DNA from: Salegentibacter sp. R32
Lineage (GTDB): Bacteria > Bacteroidota > Bacteroidia > Flavobacteriales > Flavobacteriaceae
Direction: 5' to 3'
DNA: 64,000 bases
Assembly: GCF_008692195.1 (NCBI RefSeq)
Contig: NZ_RXOM01000003.1
Coordinates: forward strand, 1 to 64,000
A program made the translations under genes and the position numbers. The notes below the pieces were generated by a model. That model was not told the DNA's origin. It searched no databases and worked only from the letters and a program-made list of their open reading frames with translations. Below, piece after piece: positions 55,443-64,000 of this stretch (the stretch's first letter is position 1; every line of letters starts with the position of its first letter).

Positions 55443-56408
55443 ATGAAGAAAGTTAAAAATACTTTAGCAATAGTGGGAGCGATAGCTATTGCCGGATTAG
55501 GAATACAAGCTGTAAGTTCAATTACGCAAACCAAAGGAACAAATGCTGTAGCTGCCAAAATCAATCCCAATAAAGAAAAAGCCGTAAAAGATTACAATGT
55601 CTATGCGTTGTCTCTCCCTGAGAACTTAAATTTTGCAGGAGAACGTGTTCCGGTAGAAAACCCCGATATTCATGAGCGAATGGACCGTGAGTTATTGGTA
55701 AATACCTATTGGCAATCTAACGGATTACTATTAATTAAGCGTGCTCATAAATACTTTCCCATTATTGAACCTATCTTGAAGGAAAACGGAATTCCGGAAG
55801 ATTTTAAATATTTGGCCGTTGCTGAAAGTGGTCTAACACAAATTGTCTCTCCCGCCGGAGCCACCGGTTTTTGGCAAATTATGGAAGCCACGGGAGAAGA
55901 ACATGGTTTAGAAGTAAACAATAATGTAGATGAACGCTATCATATTGAAAAATCTACCCGAGTTGCCTGTGAGTATTTAAAAGAAGCAAAAGAACGTTTC
56001 GGGACTTGGACATTGGCTGCGGCTTCCTACAATGCGGGCAAATATGGTATTGAAAAACAACAGGAGCGTCAAGATGTAACCGATTATTACGATTTACTTT
56101 TAGGAAGCGAAACCGAACGTTATGTTTTTAGGATATTGGCCATTAAAGAAATTTTAAGCCATCCCGCGAAATACGGATTCAATTTTGAAGAAAAACACCT
56201 ATATAAGCCCATTGAAACCAAAAATGTTTCCGTAGATACTGCTGTTACTGACTTTGCAAGATTTGCTAAAGATTTCGGCATTAATTATAAAATCTTAAAA
56301 ATTCATAATCCTTGGTTAAGAGAGGCTCATCTTAACAATAAATCCCGTAAGTTGTACAAAATTGAAATTCCAGAAAAAGGAACTTACACTTACCAGCCTA
56401 ATGATTGA
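55443..56408 (+). CDS. Lytic transglycosylase
   Basis: A 321-residue exported SLT-domain enzyme that cleaves the glycan strands of peptidoglycan with formation of 1,6-anhydro ends. The N-terminal signal/anchor is about 7-26. The catalytic domain (about 100-230) has YLAVAESGLTQ (catalytic Glu), SPAGATGFWQIMEATGEEHG and AAASYNAGKYGIEK, as in MltD/Slt. The C-terminal region (about 235-321) may fold like a LysM-type extension (FGINYKILKIHNPWLR, YKIEIPEKG). The next gene overlaps by 8 nt. Confidence 0.92.
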   Translation: MKKVKNTLAIVGAIAIAGLGIQAVSSITQTKGTNAVAAKINPNKEKAVKDYNVYALSLPENLNFAGERVPVENPDIHERMDRELLVNTYWQSNGLLLIKRAHKYFPIIEPILKENGIPEDFKYLAVAESGLTQIVSPAGATGFWQIMEATGEEHGLEVNNNVDERYHIEKSTRVACEYLKEAKERFGTWTLAAASYNAGKYGIEKQQERQDVTDYYDLLLGSETERYVFRILAIKEILSHPAKYGFNFEEKHLYKPIETKNVSVDTAVTDFARFAKDFGINYKILKIHNPWLREAHLNNKSRKLYKIEIPEKGTYTYQPND

Positions 56409-57858
56409 ATTTGTACAGAATAATATTTTTCTCACGTTAATTATCATCAATTATATTATTGCTATAGGAACAGCGATATTTATAATACTTAATAACAGAA
56501 ATCCCATAACGACCGTGTCTTACATTTTGGCATTGGTCGTTTTGCCTTTTCTAGGACTGCTGGTTTATTACTTTTTCGGACAGGAATACCGAAAAGATAA
56601 AATGTTTAAACGAAAAAAGGTTTTTGACAATAAAACGGTAAAAAAATGGGAGAAAAAATTATTGTTGAATGATTACCGATTAGAAAATTATGAATCAGAT
56701 TTTTTAAAGAACAAAGCTCACGTAGTACGATTGCTTCAAAATAATCAGCGAAAACCGCTCATTTTTGGTAACGATGTGAAGATTCTCATTAATGGTGAAA
56801 AGAAGTTTGAATCTCTTTTTAAAGATTTAGAGCAAGCAAAGAATCATATTCATGTAGAATACTATATGTTTAATGATGATAAAATAGGCTCTAAATTTAT
56901 AGAAGCGCTAATTAAAAAGTCTAAAGAAGGAATAAAAGTCAGGGTAAATTACGATTATGTAGCCAGCGGAATAAAAAATAAAACCATTAAAAAAATGAAA
57001 AATGCCGGGATAGAAATATTTCCATTTATGCCGGTTTGGTTTCCTAATCTTACCCGAAAGCTCAATTACAGAAATCACCGTAAAATAGTAGTTATCGATG
57101 GAATTATAGGATACGTTGGTGGGGTGAATGTTTCAGATGAGTATGTAAATCCTAATGATATTGGTTATTGGCGGGATACGCACACTAGGTTAAAGGGTAA
57201 TATAGTAAAATCTATTCAAACTCATTTTTTATTGAATTGGAATTTTGTTTCTGAACAAGAAATTGAAATTACCGACGATTTTTTCCCAAAAGTTGAAGAA
57301 AAATGCGGAGATATTCCAGTACAAATTGCAGCTAGCGGACCAGATTCTGATTATCCGCATATTATGGAAGCCATTTTCACGGCTATTAATGGAGCTGAAG
57401 ATTATATCAGGATAACAACTCCTTACTTTATTCCGAACGACCAAATGCTTACGGCTTTAAAAACCGCGAGTAGGAGAGGAGTGGATATTGAAATTTTAAT
57501 TCCGAAAGAAGGAGATTCCTGGGCGGCAAAATATGCCACTAATTCTTATATTTTAGAGTTGCTGGAATCGGGCATTAAAGTTTATCATTATTGCAAAGGA
57601 ATGGTCCACGCCAAAACTATGGTGGTAGATGGTTTACTTTCAACCATTGGAACTTCCAATATGGATTACCGAAGTTTTGAAATTAACTTTGAAATCACAG
57701 CCTTAATTTATAATGAAGGGATTAGTGCTAAAATGAAAGAGATTTTTGAAGATGATGTAGCACACTGTGAAAAGGTAGATTTAAAAGAATGGGAAGAAAG
57801 ACCATTTATAGAAAAACTTAAAGAATCTTTTAGTAGGCTTTGGGCACCATTGCTATAG
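56401..57858 (+). CDS. cls: Cardiolipin synthase
   Basis: A 485-residue phospholipase-D-family enzyme that condenses two phosphatidylglycerols into cardiolipin in the inner membrane. It has two N-terminal helices (about 4-26 and 34-56), then two HKD motifs: NHRKIVVIDG with GYVGGVN, and VHAKTMVVDG with STIGTSN. The ATG at 56401 gives the expected first helix; the in-frame TTG at 56362 would add 13 polar residues inside the preceding gene. It overlaps the lytic transglycosylase stop by 8 nt. Confidence 0.94.
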   Translation: MIEFVQNNIFLTLIIINYIIAIGTAIFIILNNRNPITTVSYILALVVLPFLGLLVYYFFGQEYRKDKMFKRKKVFDNKTVKKWEKKLLLNDYRLENYESDFLKNKAHVVRLLQNNQRKPLIFGNDVKILINGEKKFESLFKDLEQAKNHIHVEYYMFNDDKIGSKFIEALIKKSKEGIKVRVNYDYVASGIKNKTIKKMKNAGIEIFPFMPVWFPNLTRKLNYRNHRKIVVIDGIIGYVGGVNVSDEYVNPNDIGYWRDTHTRLKGNIVKSIQTHFLLNWNFVSEQEIEITDDFFPKVEEKCGDIPVQIAASGPDSDYPHIMEAIFTAINGAEDYIRITTPYFIPNDQMLTALKTASRRGVDIEILIPKEGDSWAAKYATNSYILELLESGIKVYHYCKGMVHAKTMVVDGLLSTIGTSNMDYRSFEINFEITALIYNEGISAKMKEIFEDDVAHCEKVDLKEWEERPFIEKLKESFSRLWAPLL

Positions 57859-57861
57859 TTT

Positions 57862-58572
57862 CTATTTAATGGTAAATTCAGTTTGACTCAACAATTTTTC
57901 TTCGTGGTCTAAAATTTGAGAAACGCCTTCAGCTACGTTTTGGTAATTCTGGGTGTAAGATTTTTCGTAAGGCGTATCGTAAGGAAGAATTACCGTCCTG
58001 TTAATATTCAATATTTGTTTATCAGAACCAATGTAGAAGGTGGTAGGAAAACCCAGCGAATGTTTCATCGTTCTAATAATAAAAGAATCTCTATTTTCTA
58101 ATTCATCTACATAAACAATATCAATCGCATTGCTGTATTCACGGGCAACTTTTTTTACCTGATTTTTTTTATCCCAAAATAAAACGATGAAGTCAATTTC
58201 ATCTCTATATTTTTTAGCAATTTCATTAAAAGCAGGAATTTCCCCTTTTCCGGGAACGCACCACGAAGCATAAGTTAATAAGAAAATAGGTTTTTCATAA
58301 TCGTTGAAACAATTTTTGTTTTTACCTATACAATTGATGCTGAAGTTATCTATATAAGTCCCAACAAGGCAATTTTTGACGAGGGAATCAAATAAAAAAT
58401 CTGCTCTCTCTGTTTTTTCATAACGGTAAGCTTTGCTGATTTTTTTGTTATAGTCATTAATATGGATACTTATCGCTTCAGAAAAGAAAGTCTTGTCTTT
58501 ATCAACACTATCTTGTGCTGGTGATAAAGAGAATAGAAGTAAAAATAAGATTATGGGTATTTGTTTTATCAT
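57862..58572 (-). CDS. TlpA-like exported thioredoxin-fold protein with degenerate CxxC
   Basis: A 236-residue exported protein (signal about 1-20, SLSPAQ). A thioredoxin-like domain (about 75-210) includes IFLLTYASWCVPGKGEIPAF and the cis-Pro region GFPTTFYI. The usual WCxPC is WCVPG here (C105, G108), so only one active-site cysteine remains; other cysteines are C68, C81 and C88. A normal disulfide reductase cycle is unlikely. It may act through a mixed disulfide or as a binding protein. It stands on the minus strand, convergent with cls (3 nt gap). Confidence 0.75.
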   Translation of the reverse strand: MIKQIPIILFLLLFSLSPAQDSVDKDKTFFSEAISIHINDYNKKISKAYRYEKTERADFLFDSLVKNCLVGTYIDNFSINCIGKNKNCFNDYEKPIFLLTYASWCVPGKGEIPAFNEIAKKYRDEIDFIVLFWDKKNQVKKVAREYSNAIDIVYVDELENRDSFIIRTMKHSLGFPTTFYIGSDKQILNINRTVILPYDTPYEKSYTQNYQNVAEGVSQILDHEEKLLSQTEFTIK

Positions 58573-58685
58573 ACGCCAAACATCTTTGTTAATATTAAAT
58601 ATACAAAAATAAATAACAAATATTGATGATTTATTATTTTTATGTTGTGGGGTGCGGTAAAACTATTAAGTTATCGAAAAAAAAA

Positions 58686-59201
58686 TTAGATTTTCTTCAT
58701 TTGCTGTTTCATCATTCTAATTTGATCATTCAGCATATTGTGCTTGTCTAATTTTTGAGCTTCTTTTAAAAGCAATTGTGCTTCCCGTTTTCTTCTTTTG
58801 GTCATCGCAATTCCAGCTAAATTTAGCTTTGCCATTGCCAAATCTTGATTCATGGAAAGTCCTAATTTTATGGCTTTTTTAAAGTATTTTTCAGCCTGAG
58901 TAATATTGGTTTGAGAAACCATCAACCCATGTAGGTAATTGTAATAACCTTGTTGTTTAGTGGTTAAAGCTGCTTCAGGATTTTTAATTTTATCTAACCA
59001 CCTCTTAGCTCCGGGAAAATCTTGCTTTCTAAGTCGAAGAAAAGCCAACAGGATAATTTCATTTTTAAAATAGAGAAAAACAAAAATCCCCGCTAGAAGG
59101 ATAAGTAAAATTCCATTCCCAATATTGTTTTCCGTAAATTGGTAAACAGCATAAGCAACAGATAAAACAGCTAAAACTAACTTTATATTTTTATTGAACA
59201 T
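58686..59201 (-). CDS. DUF2892-like membrane protein with TPR-type helices
   Basis: A 171-residue protein. The first about 55 residues hold two membrane helices (about 7-23 and 28-55); the remaining cytoplasmic part is helical and reads like two or three tetratricopeptide-type repeats (QGYYNYLHGLMVSQ, AEKYFKKAIKLGL, AMAKLNLAGIAMTKRRKREA). The short N-terminal helices match DUF2892 in general form. A scaffold role is likely, with unknown partners. It lies divergent from rpmH. Confidence 0.6.
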   Translation of the reverse strand: MFNKNIKLVLAVLSVAYAVYQFTENNIGNGILLILLAGIFVFLYFKNEIILLAFLRLRKQDFPGAKRWLDKIKNPEAALTTKQQGYYNYLHGLMVSQTNITQAEKYFKKAIKLGLSMNQDLAMAKLNLAGIAMTKRRKREAQLLLKEAQKLDKHNMLNDQIRMMKQQMKKI

Positions 59202-59264
59202 GGGCTTTTATTTTTTCCGCGGCAAAGGTATAAAAAACAATTCAGAAATAATTTAAATTTCCTC

Positions 59265-59294
59265 TTGTGTGAGTGAAAAGATATTGTATATTTG
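59265..59294 (+). promoter_or_regulatory. rpmH promoter, TTG-N19-TATATTTG
   Basis: TTG (59265-59267) and TATATTTG (59287-59294) are separated by 19 nt, a strong Bacteroidota promoter match 52 nt before the rpmH start. Confidence 0.75.
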
Positions 59295-59346
59295 CACGCA
59301 GTTTTAAAAAGACGAAGATACATAAGAAGATTAAAGATATTTTATC

Positions 59347-59505
59347 ATGAAAAGAACGTTTCAGCCATCAAAGAGAAAAAGAAAAAACAAGCACGGATTT
59401 AGAGAACGCATGAGCAGTGTCAATGGTAGAAAAGTCCTTGCGAGAAGAAGAGCAAAAGGAAGAAAGAAACTTTCTGTATCTTCAGAAAACAGACACAAAC
59501 ACTAA
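59347..59505 (+). CDS. rpmH: 50S ribosomal protein L34
   Basis: A 52-residue, very basic ribosomal protein. It begins [18 protein letters not shown] and continues with [19 protein letters not shown], the diagnostic L34 pattern, ending SENRHKH. It has its own promoter (59265-59294) and a terminator at 59536-59564. In many bacteria rpmH sits next to dnaA or rnpA; here neither is adjacent, and the next gene is carB. Confidence 0.96.
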   Translation: MKRTFQPSKRKRKNKHGFRERMSSVNGRKVLARRRAKGRKKLSVSSENRHKH

Positions 59506-59535
59506 TATGATAAATTAGTGATTTTAAATATTTAA

Positions 59536-59564
59536 GGTGTTACTTATTCGTAACGCCTTTTTTT
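59536..59564 (+). terminator. rpmH terminator
   Basis: GGTGTTAC (59536-59543) and GTAACGCC (59550-59557) form a stem with a 6-nt loop, followed by seven T. A GTG at 59537 that could extend the carB frame lies inside the stem. Confidence 0.88.
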
Positions 59565-59617
59565 ATATCTCAAATCTACTTATTTTTAAAGCCCAAACAA
59601 ATAAACCTATTTCTAGT

Positions 59618-62473
59618 ATGCCTAAAAACAAAGACCTTAAAAGTATTTTAATTATAGGTTCCGGTCCCATTATTATTGGTCAGGCCTGTGAGTTTGATTA
59701 TTCTGGTACACAAGCTTTAAGATCGTTACGGGAAGATGGTATAGAAACCATTCTCATCAATTCTAACCCGGCAACGATTATGACAGATCCCTCGATGGCA
59801 GATCATGTTTATTTAAAGCCCCTTACCACAAAATCAATTATCGAAATTTTAAAAGAGCATCCACAAATTGATGCTGTTTTACCCACAATGGGAGGACAAA
59901 CTGCATTGAATCTTTGTATTGAGGCAGATGAAAAAGGTATTTGGGAAGATTTTAATGTAAAGCTCATCGGGGTAGATATTAATGCCATTAATATAACTGA
60001 AGATAGAGAGCAATTTAGAGAGCTAATGGGAAAAATAGGTGTAGCAATGGCTCCACAGGCCACGGCGACATCTTTCTTGAGAGGAAAAGAAATTGCACAA
60101 GATTTTGGTTTTCCGTTGGTAATTAGAGCATCTTATACCTTAGGAGGAGCAGGAGCAGGAATTGTTTACAAAGAAGAAGACTTCGACGAAATGCTGAGCA
60201 GAGGTCTTGAAGTTTCTCCCATTCATGAAGTAATGATTGATAAGGCGATGATGGGATGGAAAGAATACGAGTTGGAACTTCTCCGGGATAAAAATGATAA
60301 CGTTGTTATTATCTGTACCATTGAAAATATGGACCCGATGGGAATTCACACCGGAGATTCCATTACTGTAGCACCGGCGATGACCTTAAGTGATTCTGCT
60401 TTTCAGCGTATGCGGGATATGGCTATAAAAATGATGCGCAGTATTGGTGATTTCTCAGGAGGTTGCAACGTACAGTTTGCAGTAAGTCCTGACGATAAAG
60501 AAGATATTATCGCTATTGAAATTAATCCGCGTGTATCGCGTTCTTCCGCTTTAGCTTCAAAAGCAACAGGATATCCCATTGCTAAAATTGCTTCAAAATT
60601 AGCTTTAGGTTATACCTTAGATGAATTAGATAACCAGATTACCAAAACTACTTCAGCCTTATTCGAGCCAACTTTAGATTATGTTATCGTAAAAATACCA
60701 CGTTGGAACTTCGATAAATTTGAAGGTTCAGATAGAACATTAGGTCTTCAAATGAAAGCAGTTGGAGAAGTAATGGGTATTGGCCGTTCGTTCCAAGAAG
60801 CGCTTCATAAAGCTACCCAATCCCTAGAAATAAAAAGAAATGGTCTAGGCGCCGATGGAAAAGGATATAGCGATTATGATGTAATTATCGATAAATTAAC
60901 CAATCCAAGTTGGGATAGAGTGTTTGTGATTTATGATGCCATTCAATTAGGAATTCCGTTAAGCAGAATTCACGAAATCACAAAAATTGATATGTGGTTC
61001 TTGAAGCAATATGAAGAACTGTATCAATTAGAAAAAGAGATTTCTAGCAATTATACTATTGATTCCATTAATAAAGAGATTTTACTGGAAGCCAAGCAGA
61101 AAGGTTACGGTGACCGCCAAATTGCTTATATGCTGAAATGCTTAGAGAGTGAAGTACACAAAAAACGCGAAGAATTAAATATTAACCGTGTTTATAAATT
61201 AGTGGATACCTGTGCAGCAGAGTTTGAAGCAGAAACACCTTATTATTATTCAACTTTTGAAAGTGAAGTTGAAAATGCCGATGGAAGTAAATATGTAGAA
61301 AACGAAAGTACAGTTTCAGACCGAAAGAAAATAGTAGTACTTGGTTCTGGGCCTAACCGAATTGGTCAAGGAATCGAATTTGATTACTGCTGTGTTCACG
61401 GTGTTTTAGCCGCTTCTGAAGCAGGTTATGAAACCATCATGATTAACTGTAACCCGGAAACCGTTTCTACTGATTTTGATGTGGCCGATAAACTTTATTT
61501 CGAGCCGGTTTTCTGGGAACATATTTACGATATCATCAAACACGAAAAGCCGGAAGGTGTGATTGTTCAGTTAGGTGGGCAGACTGCACTTAAATTAGCT
61601 GAAAAATTAGACCGCTACGGAATAAAAATTATGGGAACCAGCTACCAAGCTTTAGATTTAGCTGAAGATCGCGGTAGTTTCTCTAAGTTATTACAAGATA
61701 ACAACATTCCTTACCCAGATTTTGGTACGGCCGAAACTGCAGACGAAGCTTTAGCATTAGCAGATGAGCTCGACTTCCCGATCTTGGTTCGTCCTTCTTA
61801 CGTGTTGGGAGGTCAAGGAATGAAGATTGTTATTAATAAAAAAGAACTGGAAGCGCACGTAGTAGATTTACTAAGAAAAATACCTAACAATAAATTGCTG
61901 TTAGACCATTATTTAGATGGAGCTATCGAAGCAGAAGCCGATGCGATTTGCGATGGGGAAGATGTGTACATTATTGGTATTATGGAGCATATTGAACCTT
62001 GCGGAATTCACTCGGGAGATTCAAATGCGTTGCTACCACCATTTAATTTAGGAGATTTAGTACTTCAGCAAATAAAAGACCATACGCGTAAAATTGCTTT
62101 AGCTTTAGATACCGTTGGTTTAATCAACATTCAGTTTGCGATTAAAGACGACAAGGTTTACATTATAGAAGCAAACCCAAGAGCATCGAGAACGGTTCCA
62201 TTTATCGCAAAAGCTTATGGAGAACCTTATGTAAATTATGCTACGAAAGTAATGTTAGGGGATAAGAAGCTGAAAGACTTTAACTTTAATCCGAAATTAG
62301 ATGGATACGCAATCAAGCAACCAGTTTTCTCTTTCAATAAATTCCCGAAAGTAAACAAACAATTAGGGCCGGAGATGAAGAGTACCGGAGAAAGTATCTT
62401 GTTTATTAAAGATTTAAAAGATGACGATTTTTACGAGCTTTATGCAAGACGTAAAATGTATTTAACGAGATAA
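59618..62473 (+). CDS. carB: Carbamoyl-phosphate synthase large subunit, without MGS domain
   Basis: A 951-residue synthase making carbamoyl phosphate for arginine and pyrimidines. Two homologous ATP-grasp halves are visible: SILIIGSGPIIIGQACEFDY and SYTLGGAGAGIV in the first, KIVVLGSGPNRIGQGIEFDY and VLGGQGMKIV in the second, with a linker of about 150 residues. The frame stops after ESILFIKDLKDDDFYELYAR, where the E. coli enzyme continues with a regulatory MGS domain of about 140 residues. The ATG at 59618 gives MPKNKDLKSILIIGSG; the frame's earlier GTG lies in the rpmH terminator. A terminator follows at 62499-62535. Confidence 0.95.
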   Translation: MPKNKDLKSILIIGSGPIIIGQACEFDYSGTQALRSLREDGIETILINSNPATIMTDPSMADHVYLKPLTTKSIIEILKEHPQIDAVLPTMGGQTALNLCIEADEKGIWEDFNVKLIGVDINAINITEDREQFRELMGKIGVAMAPQATATSFLRGKEIAQDFGFPLVIRASYTLGGAGAGIVYKEEDFDEMLSRGLEVSPIHEVMIDKAMMGWKEYELELLRDKNDNVVIICTIENMDPMGIHTGDSITVAPAMTLSDSAFQRMRDMAIKMMRSIGDFSGGCNVQFAVSPDDKEDIIAIEINPRVSRSSALASKATGYPIAKIASKLALGYTLDELDNQITKTTSALFEPTLDYVIVKIPRWNFDKFEGSDRTLGLQMKAVGEVMGIGRSFQEALHKATQSLEIKRNGLGADGKGYSDYDVIIDKLTNPSWDRVFVIYDAIQLGIPLSRIHEITKIDMWFLKQYEELYQLEKEISSNYTIDSINKEILLEAKQKGYGDRQIAYMLKCLESEVHKKREELNINRVYKLVDTCAAEFEAETPYYYSTFESEVENADGSKYVENESTVSDRKKIVVLGSGPNRIGQGIEFDYCCVHGVLAASEAGYETIMINCNPETVSTDFDVADKLYFEPVFWEHIYDIIKHEKPEGVIVQLGGQTALKLAEKLDRYGIKIMGTSYQALDLAEDRGSFSKLLQDNNIPYPDFGTAETADEALALADELDFPILVRPSYVLGGQGMKIVINKKELEAHVVDLLRKIPNNKLLLDHYLDGAIEAEADAICDGEDVYIIGIMEHIEPCGIHSGDSNALLPPFNLGDLVLQQIKDHTRKIALALDTVGLINIQFAIKDDKVYIIEANPRASRTVPFIAKAYGEPYVNYATKVMLGDKKLKDFNFNPKLDGYAIKQPVFSFNKFPKVNKQLGPEMKSTGESILFIKDLKDDDFYELYARRKMYLTR

Positions 62474-62814
62474 GTTATTAATCATAGTTTTATATTACAA
62501 GCCTTGTTTTAAAATTTAAAGCAAGGCTTTTTATTTTAGTAAGTAAATAAACCGAAGCTTCTAGCATAACGAAATTTTATAAAACGTATTTTTCTATAAT
62601 ATCTTTTTTGGATTTAATACGCAGAAATTTACTCAGCTAAATAAAGTTGAACGAGTTATAATTGAGAATCCTATTTAACCTCAAAATTGTCCGCTTCAGA
62701 GCTTTATTAATTGTCTAACTTTAAATCTCAACTTATCTTTATGGATTAAAATTTTTTCAGTTGAAAGCAATTGCAGCCATCCCTAAAAACATTCTAACCA
62801 AAAGTTTCTCAGAA
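62474..62814. other. Intergenic gap after carB
   Basis: The first 60 nt hold the carB terminator. The rest, 62536-62760, is AT-rich, with no motif I can assign. 62761-62814 is in frame with the histidine kinase if translation begins at the TTG. Confidence 0.5.
62499..62535 (+). terminator. carB terminator
   Basis: AAGCCTTG (62499-62506) and CAAGGCTT (62522-62529) form a stem, with TTTT and AAA able to extend it inwards, followed by a T run. It lies 26 nt after the carB stop. Confidence 0.85.
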
Positions 62815-63825
62815 ATGAGAAAGGTAAATTATTACATTACCGGCATTATTGGTTTATTTGGGTTCTTTTTTTTAGCAATTTCAGAACTTCCTTTAAGCGC
62901 TATTATTTCTTTTGCCCTTGACGGTTGCGTTTATATATTCTTACTTACTACGCTTCATATTTATATTTTAAAATTCTGTGCTTCTCGTTACCACAAGCAA
63001 GCCAAATATTTTAATTTTTGGCGTTATTCTTTGGGCTTTATAGGTGCTATTTTAATACACTTTTTAATTTTTCCTTTTTTTGAATATCTATCAGGAATAC
63101 AATCAGAATTCGAATTTCATCGAACCTTAATTTTTATAGCCGAAGGTTTCATTTTTGCGAGTTTGACCTTTTTTATGCATAACTATATTATACTTAGCTA
63201 TTTTAGAAGGGAAATTGAATTGGAAAATTCGATATTGAAAATGCGCTCTGAAGAAGCTAAAAACCTATTGCTCAAAAAGCAGATACATCCTCATTTCTTC
63301 TTTAATTCTCTAAATACCTTAAAGGCTATTTACAAAAAAGATATGGGACTAGGAGAAACCTATCTTATACATTTAGCAGATTTTATGCGTTTAGCAGTAT
63401 CTAATCACTATTCTGAAGCAACTACTCTTAAAGAAGAAATAGAAGTATGTGAGAATTATTTAATGATGCAGAAAATAAGGTTTGGTGAAAGTCTTCAATG
63501 GAATAAAACTATTGAGAATCCTGAAAAATTAAATTGGTTTTTACCATTCTTTTCGCTTCAGCCTTTAGTGGAAAATGCTATTAAACATAATTCTTTTACA
63601 AAAGAAAAACCTTTTCATATTCATATTATTCAGCAAGGAGATCAGTTAAGAGTAGAAAATAGATTACAACCAAAAACTTTTAAGGAGCCTTCTTCGAAAA
63701 GCGGTCTGGTTAATTTAAATGAACGTTACCATATTTGGTGTAAGGAAGAAATTACCATACGCCAAACAGAAGATATCTTTTTTGTTGAATTTAAACTTTT
63801 CCCCTATGAAAATCCTAATCATTGA
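62815..63825 (+). CDS. LytS/YehU-type sensor histidine kinase
   Basis: A 336-residue membrane sensor kinase of the His_kinase (PF06580) family. It has four membrane helices (about 5-25, 30-52, 72-95 and 105-130), then the phosphoacceptor segment LLKKQIHPHFFFNSLNTLKA (first His of IHPHF) and the ATP-binding SLQPLVENAIKHN near residue 250. It phosphorylates the LytTR-type regulator encoded immediately downstream (20-nt overlap). I chose the ATG at 62815; a TTG at 62761 would give 354 residues. Ligand unknown. Confidence 0.88.
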   Translation: MRKVNYYITGIIGLFGFFFLAISELPLSAIISFALDGCVYIFLLTTLHIYILKFCASRYHKQAKYFNFWRYSLGFIGAILIHFLIFPFFEYLSGIQSEFEFHRTLIFIAEGFIFASLTFFMHNYIILSYFRREIELENSILKMRSEEAKNLLLKKQIHPHFFFNSLNTLKAIYKKDMGLGETYLIHLADFMRLAVSNHYSEATTLKEEIEVCENYLMMQKIRFGESLQWNKTIENPEKLNWFLPFFSLQPLVENAIKHNSFTKEKPFHIHIIQQGDQLRVENRLQPKTFKEPSSKSGLVNLNERYHIWCKEEITIRQTEDIFFVEFKLFPYENPNH

Positions 63826-64000
63826 AGATGAACAGTGGGTAGCTGAAGAATTAGCCGAAACTTTAAAAGAAATAAATTCTAATATAGAAATTTTAGGAAT
63901 TTTAAATTCTGTAGAAGAAAGCATTCGTTTTTTTAACACACAACCTGACATCGATTTAATTTTTAGTGACATCCAGCTGGGCGATGGACTTAGTTTTGAA
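63806..64000 (+). CDS. Response regulator receiver, LytR/AlgR type (partial, right edge)
   Basis: The first 65 residues of a response regulator. It starts at the ATG at 63806, overlapping the histidine kinase by 20 nt. MKILIIEDEQWVAEELAETL is the receiver start, with the acidic pocket E7/D8, and the phosphoacceptor is D55 in LIFSDIQLGDG. The output domain lies outside the window. Pairing with a LytS-type kinase suggests a LytTR DNA-binding domain, which is inference. Confidence 0.88.
   Translation, partial: MKILIIEDEQWVAEELAETLKEINSNIEILGILNSVEESIRFFNTQPDIDLIFSDIQLGDGLSFE

Noticed and set aside
59537-59617. GTG start extending carB by 27 residues
   Set aside because: It falls inside the rpmH terminator hairpin; MPKNKDLKSILIIGSG is the normal start.

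Overview
The window reads as chromosome of a marine-type member of the Bacteroidota, most likely Flavobacteriaceae. The DNA is AT-rich. Several promoters carry the Bacteroidota -7 element TAnnTTTG, and Shine-Dalgarno sequences are mostly absent. Two secreted proteins end in type IX secretion sorting domains, and family-typical proteins are present (DUF4199, DUF4168, PepSY-like, ECF sigma modules with small membrane partners, a 951-residue CarB without its C-terminal regulatory domain).

Layout. 1-773 is an insertion-sequence graveyard: the 5' end of an IS256-family element runs off the left edge, beside a heavily decayed second IS256-type transposase. 774-5464 holds a 3' fragment of an acyl-CoA synthetase gene, an ECF sigma module (sigma factor, membrane partner, DUF4097-like adhesin) and the intact acyl-CoA synthetase. 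5577-12461 carries purL, a secreted endonuclease I and an RNA m5C methyltransferase. 12601-20288 has a BNR-repeat lipoprotein and then a long minus-strand run: DUF4199 protein, glycosyltransferase, phosphohexomutase, ABC exporter, and a second ECF sigma module with a Spy-like periplasmic protein. 20458-24220 holds rpmE (type B L31), an orphan DUF6602-type protein with nuclease-like residues, and a secreted reprolysin-like metallopeptidase.

24353-30996 is the most coherent accessory block. It encodes a cytochrome c lipoprotein, a Crp/Fnr regulator with a Cys-x5-Cys-Cys patch, a TauE/SafE exporter, a SAM methyltransferase, a sterol-desaturase-type protein, a CstB-like persulfide dioxygenase-rhodanese, and two YeeE/YedE half-transporters. 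Three transcription units in it are preceded by the same palindrome, GTAAC-N4-GTTAC, each exactly 22 nt upstream of a TAnnTTTG-like -7 element and with no -33 TTG. That is the geometry of a class II Crp/Fnr activator site, so the block is probably a self-contained reactive-sulfur regulon run by its own regulator.

31075-40158 carries an MDR oxidoreductase, a three-gene biotin-dependent acyl-CoA carboxylase, a 2-hydroxyacid-dehydrogenase-like protein lacking the catalytic residues, a DUF4168 protein and monomeric isocitrate dehydrogenase. 40646-49755 has rplS, trmD, a long GAPDH, a DegP/HtrA protease, dapF-GNAT-mltG and a peptide-binding lipoprotein. 50000-64000 has an orphan lipoprotein/membrane-protein pair, mtaB, pirin-GNAT-DinB, a hydrolase-lytic transglycosylase-cardiolipin synthase operon, a TlpA-like protein with a degenerate CxxC, rpmH, carB, and a LytS/LytR-type two-component pair cut by the right edge. 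I saw no CRISPR array, rRNA or tRNA.
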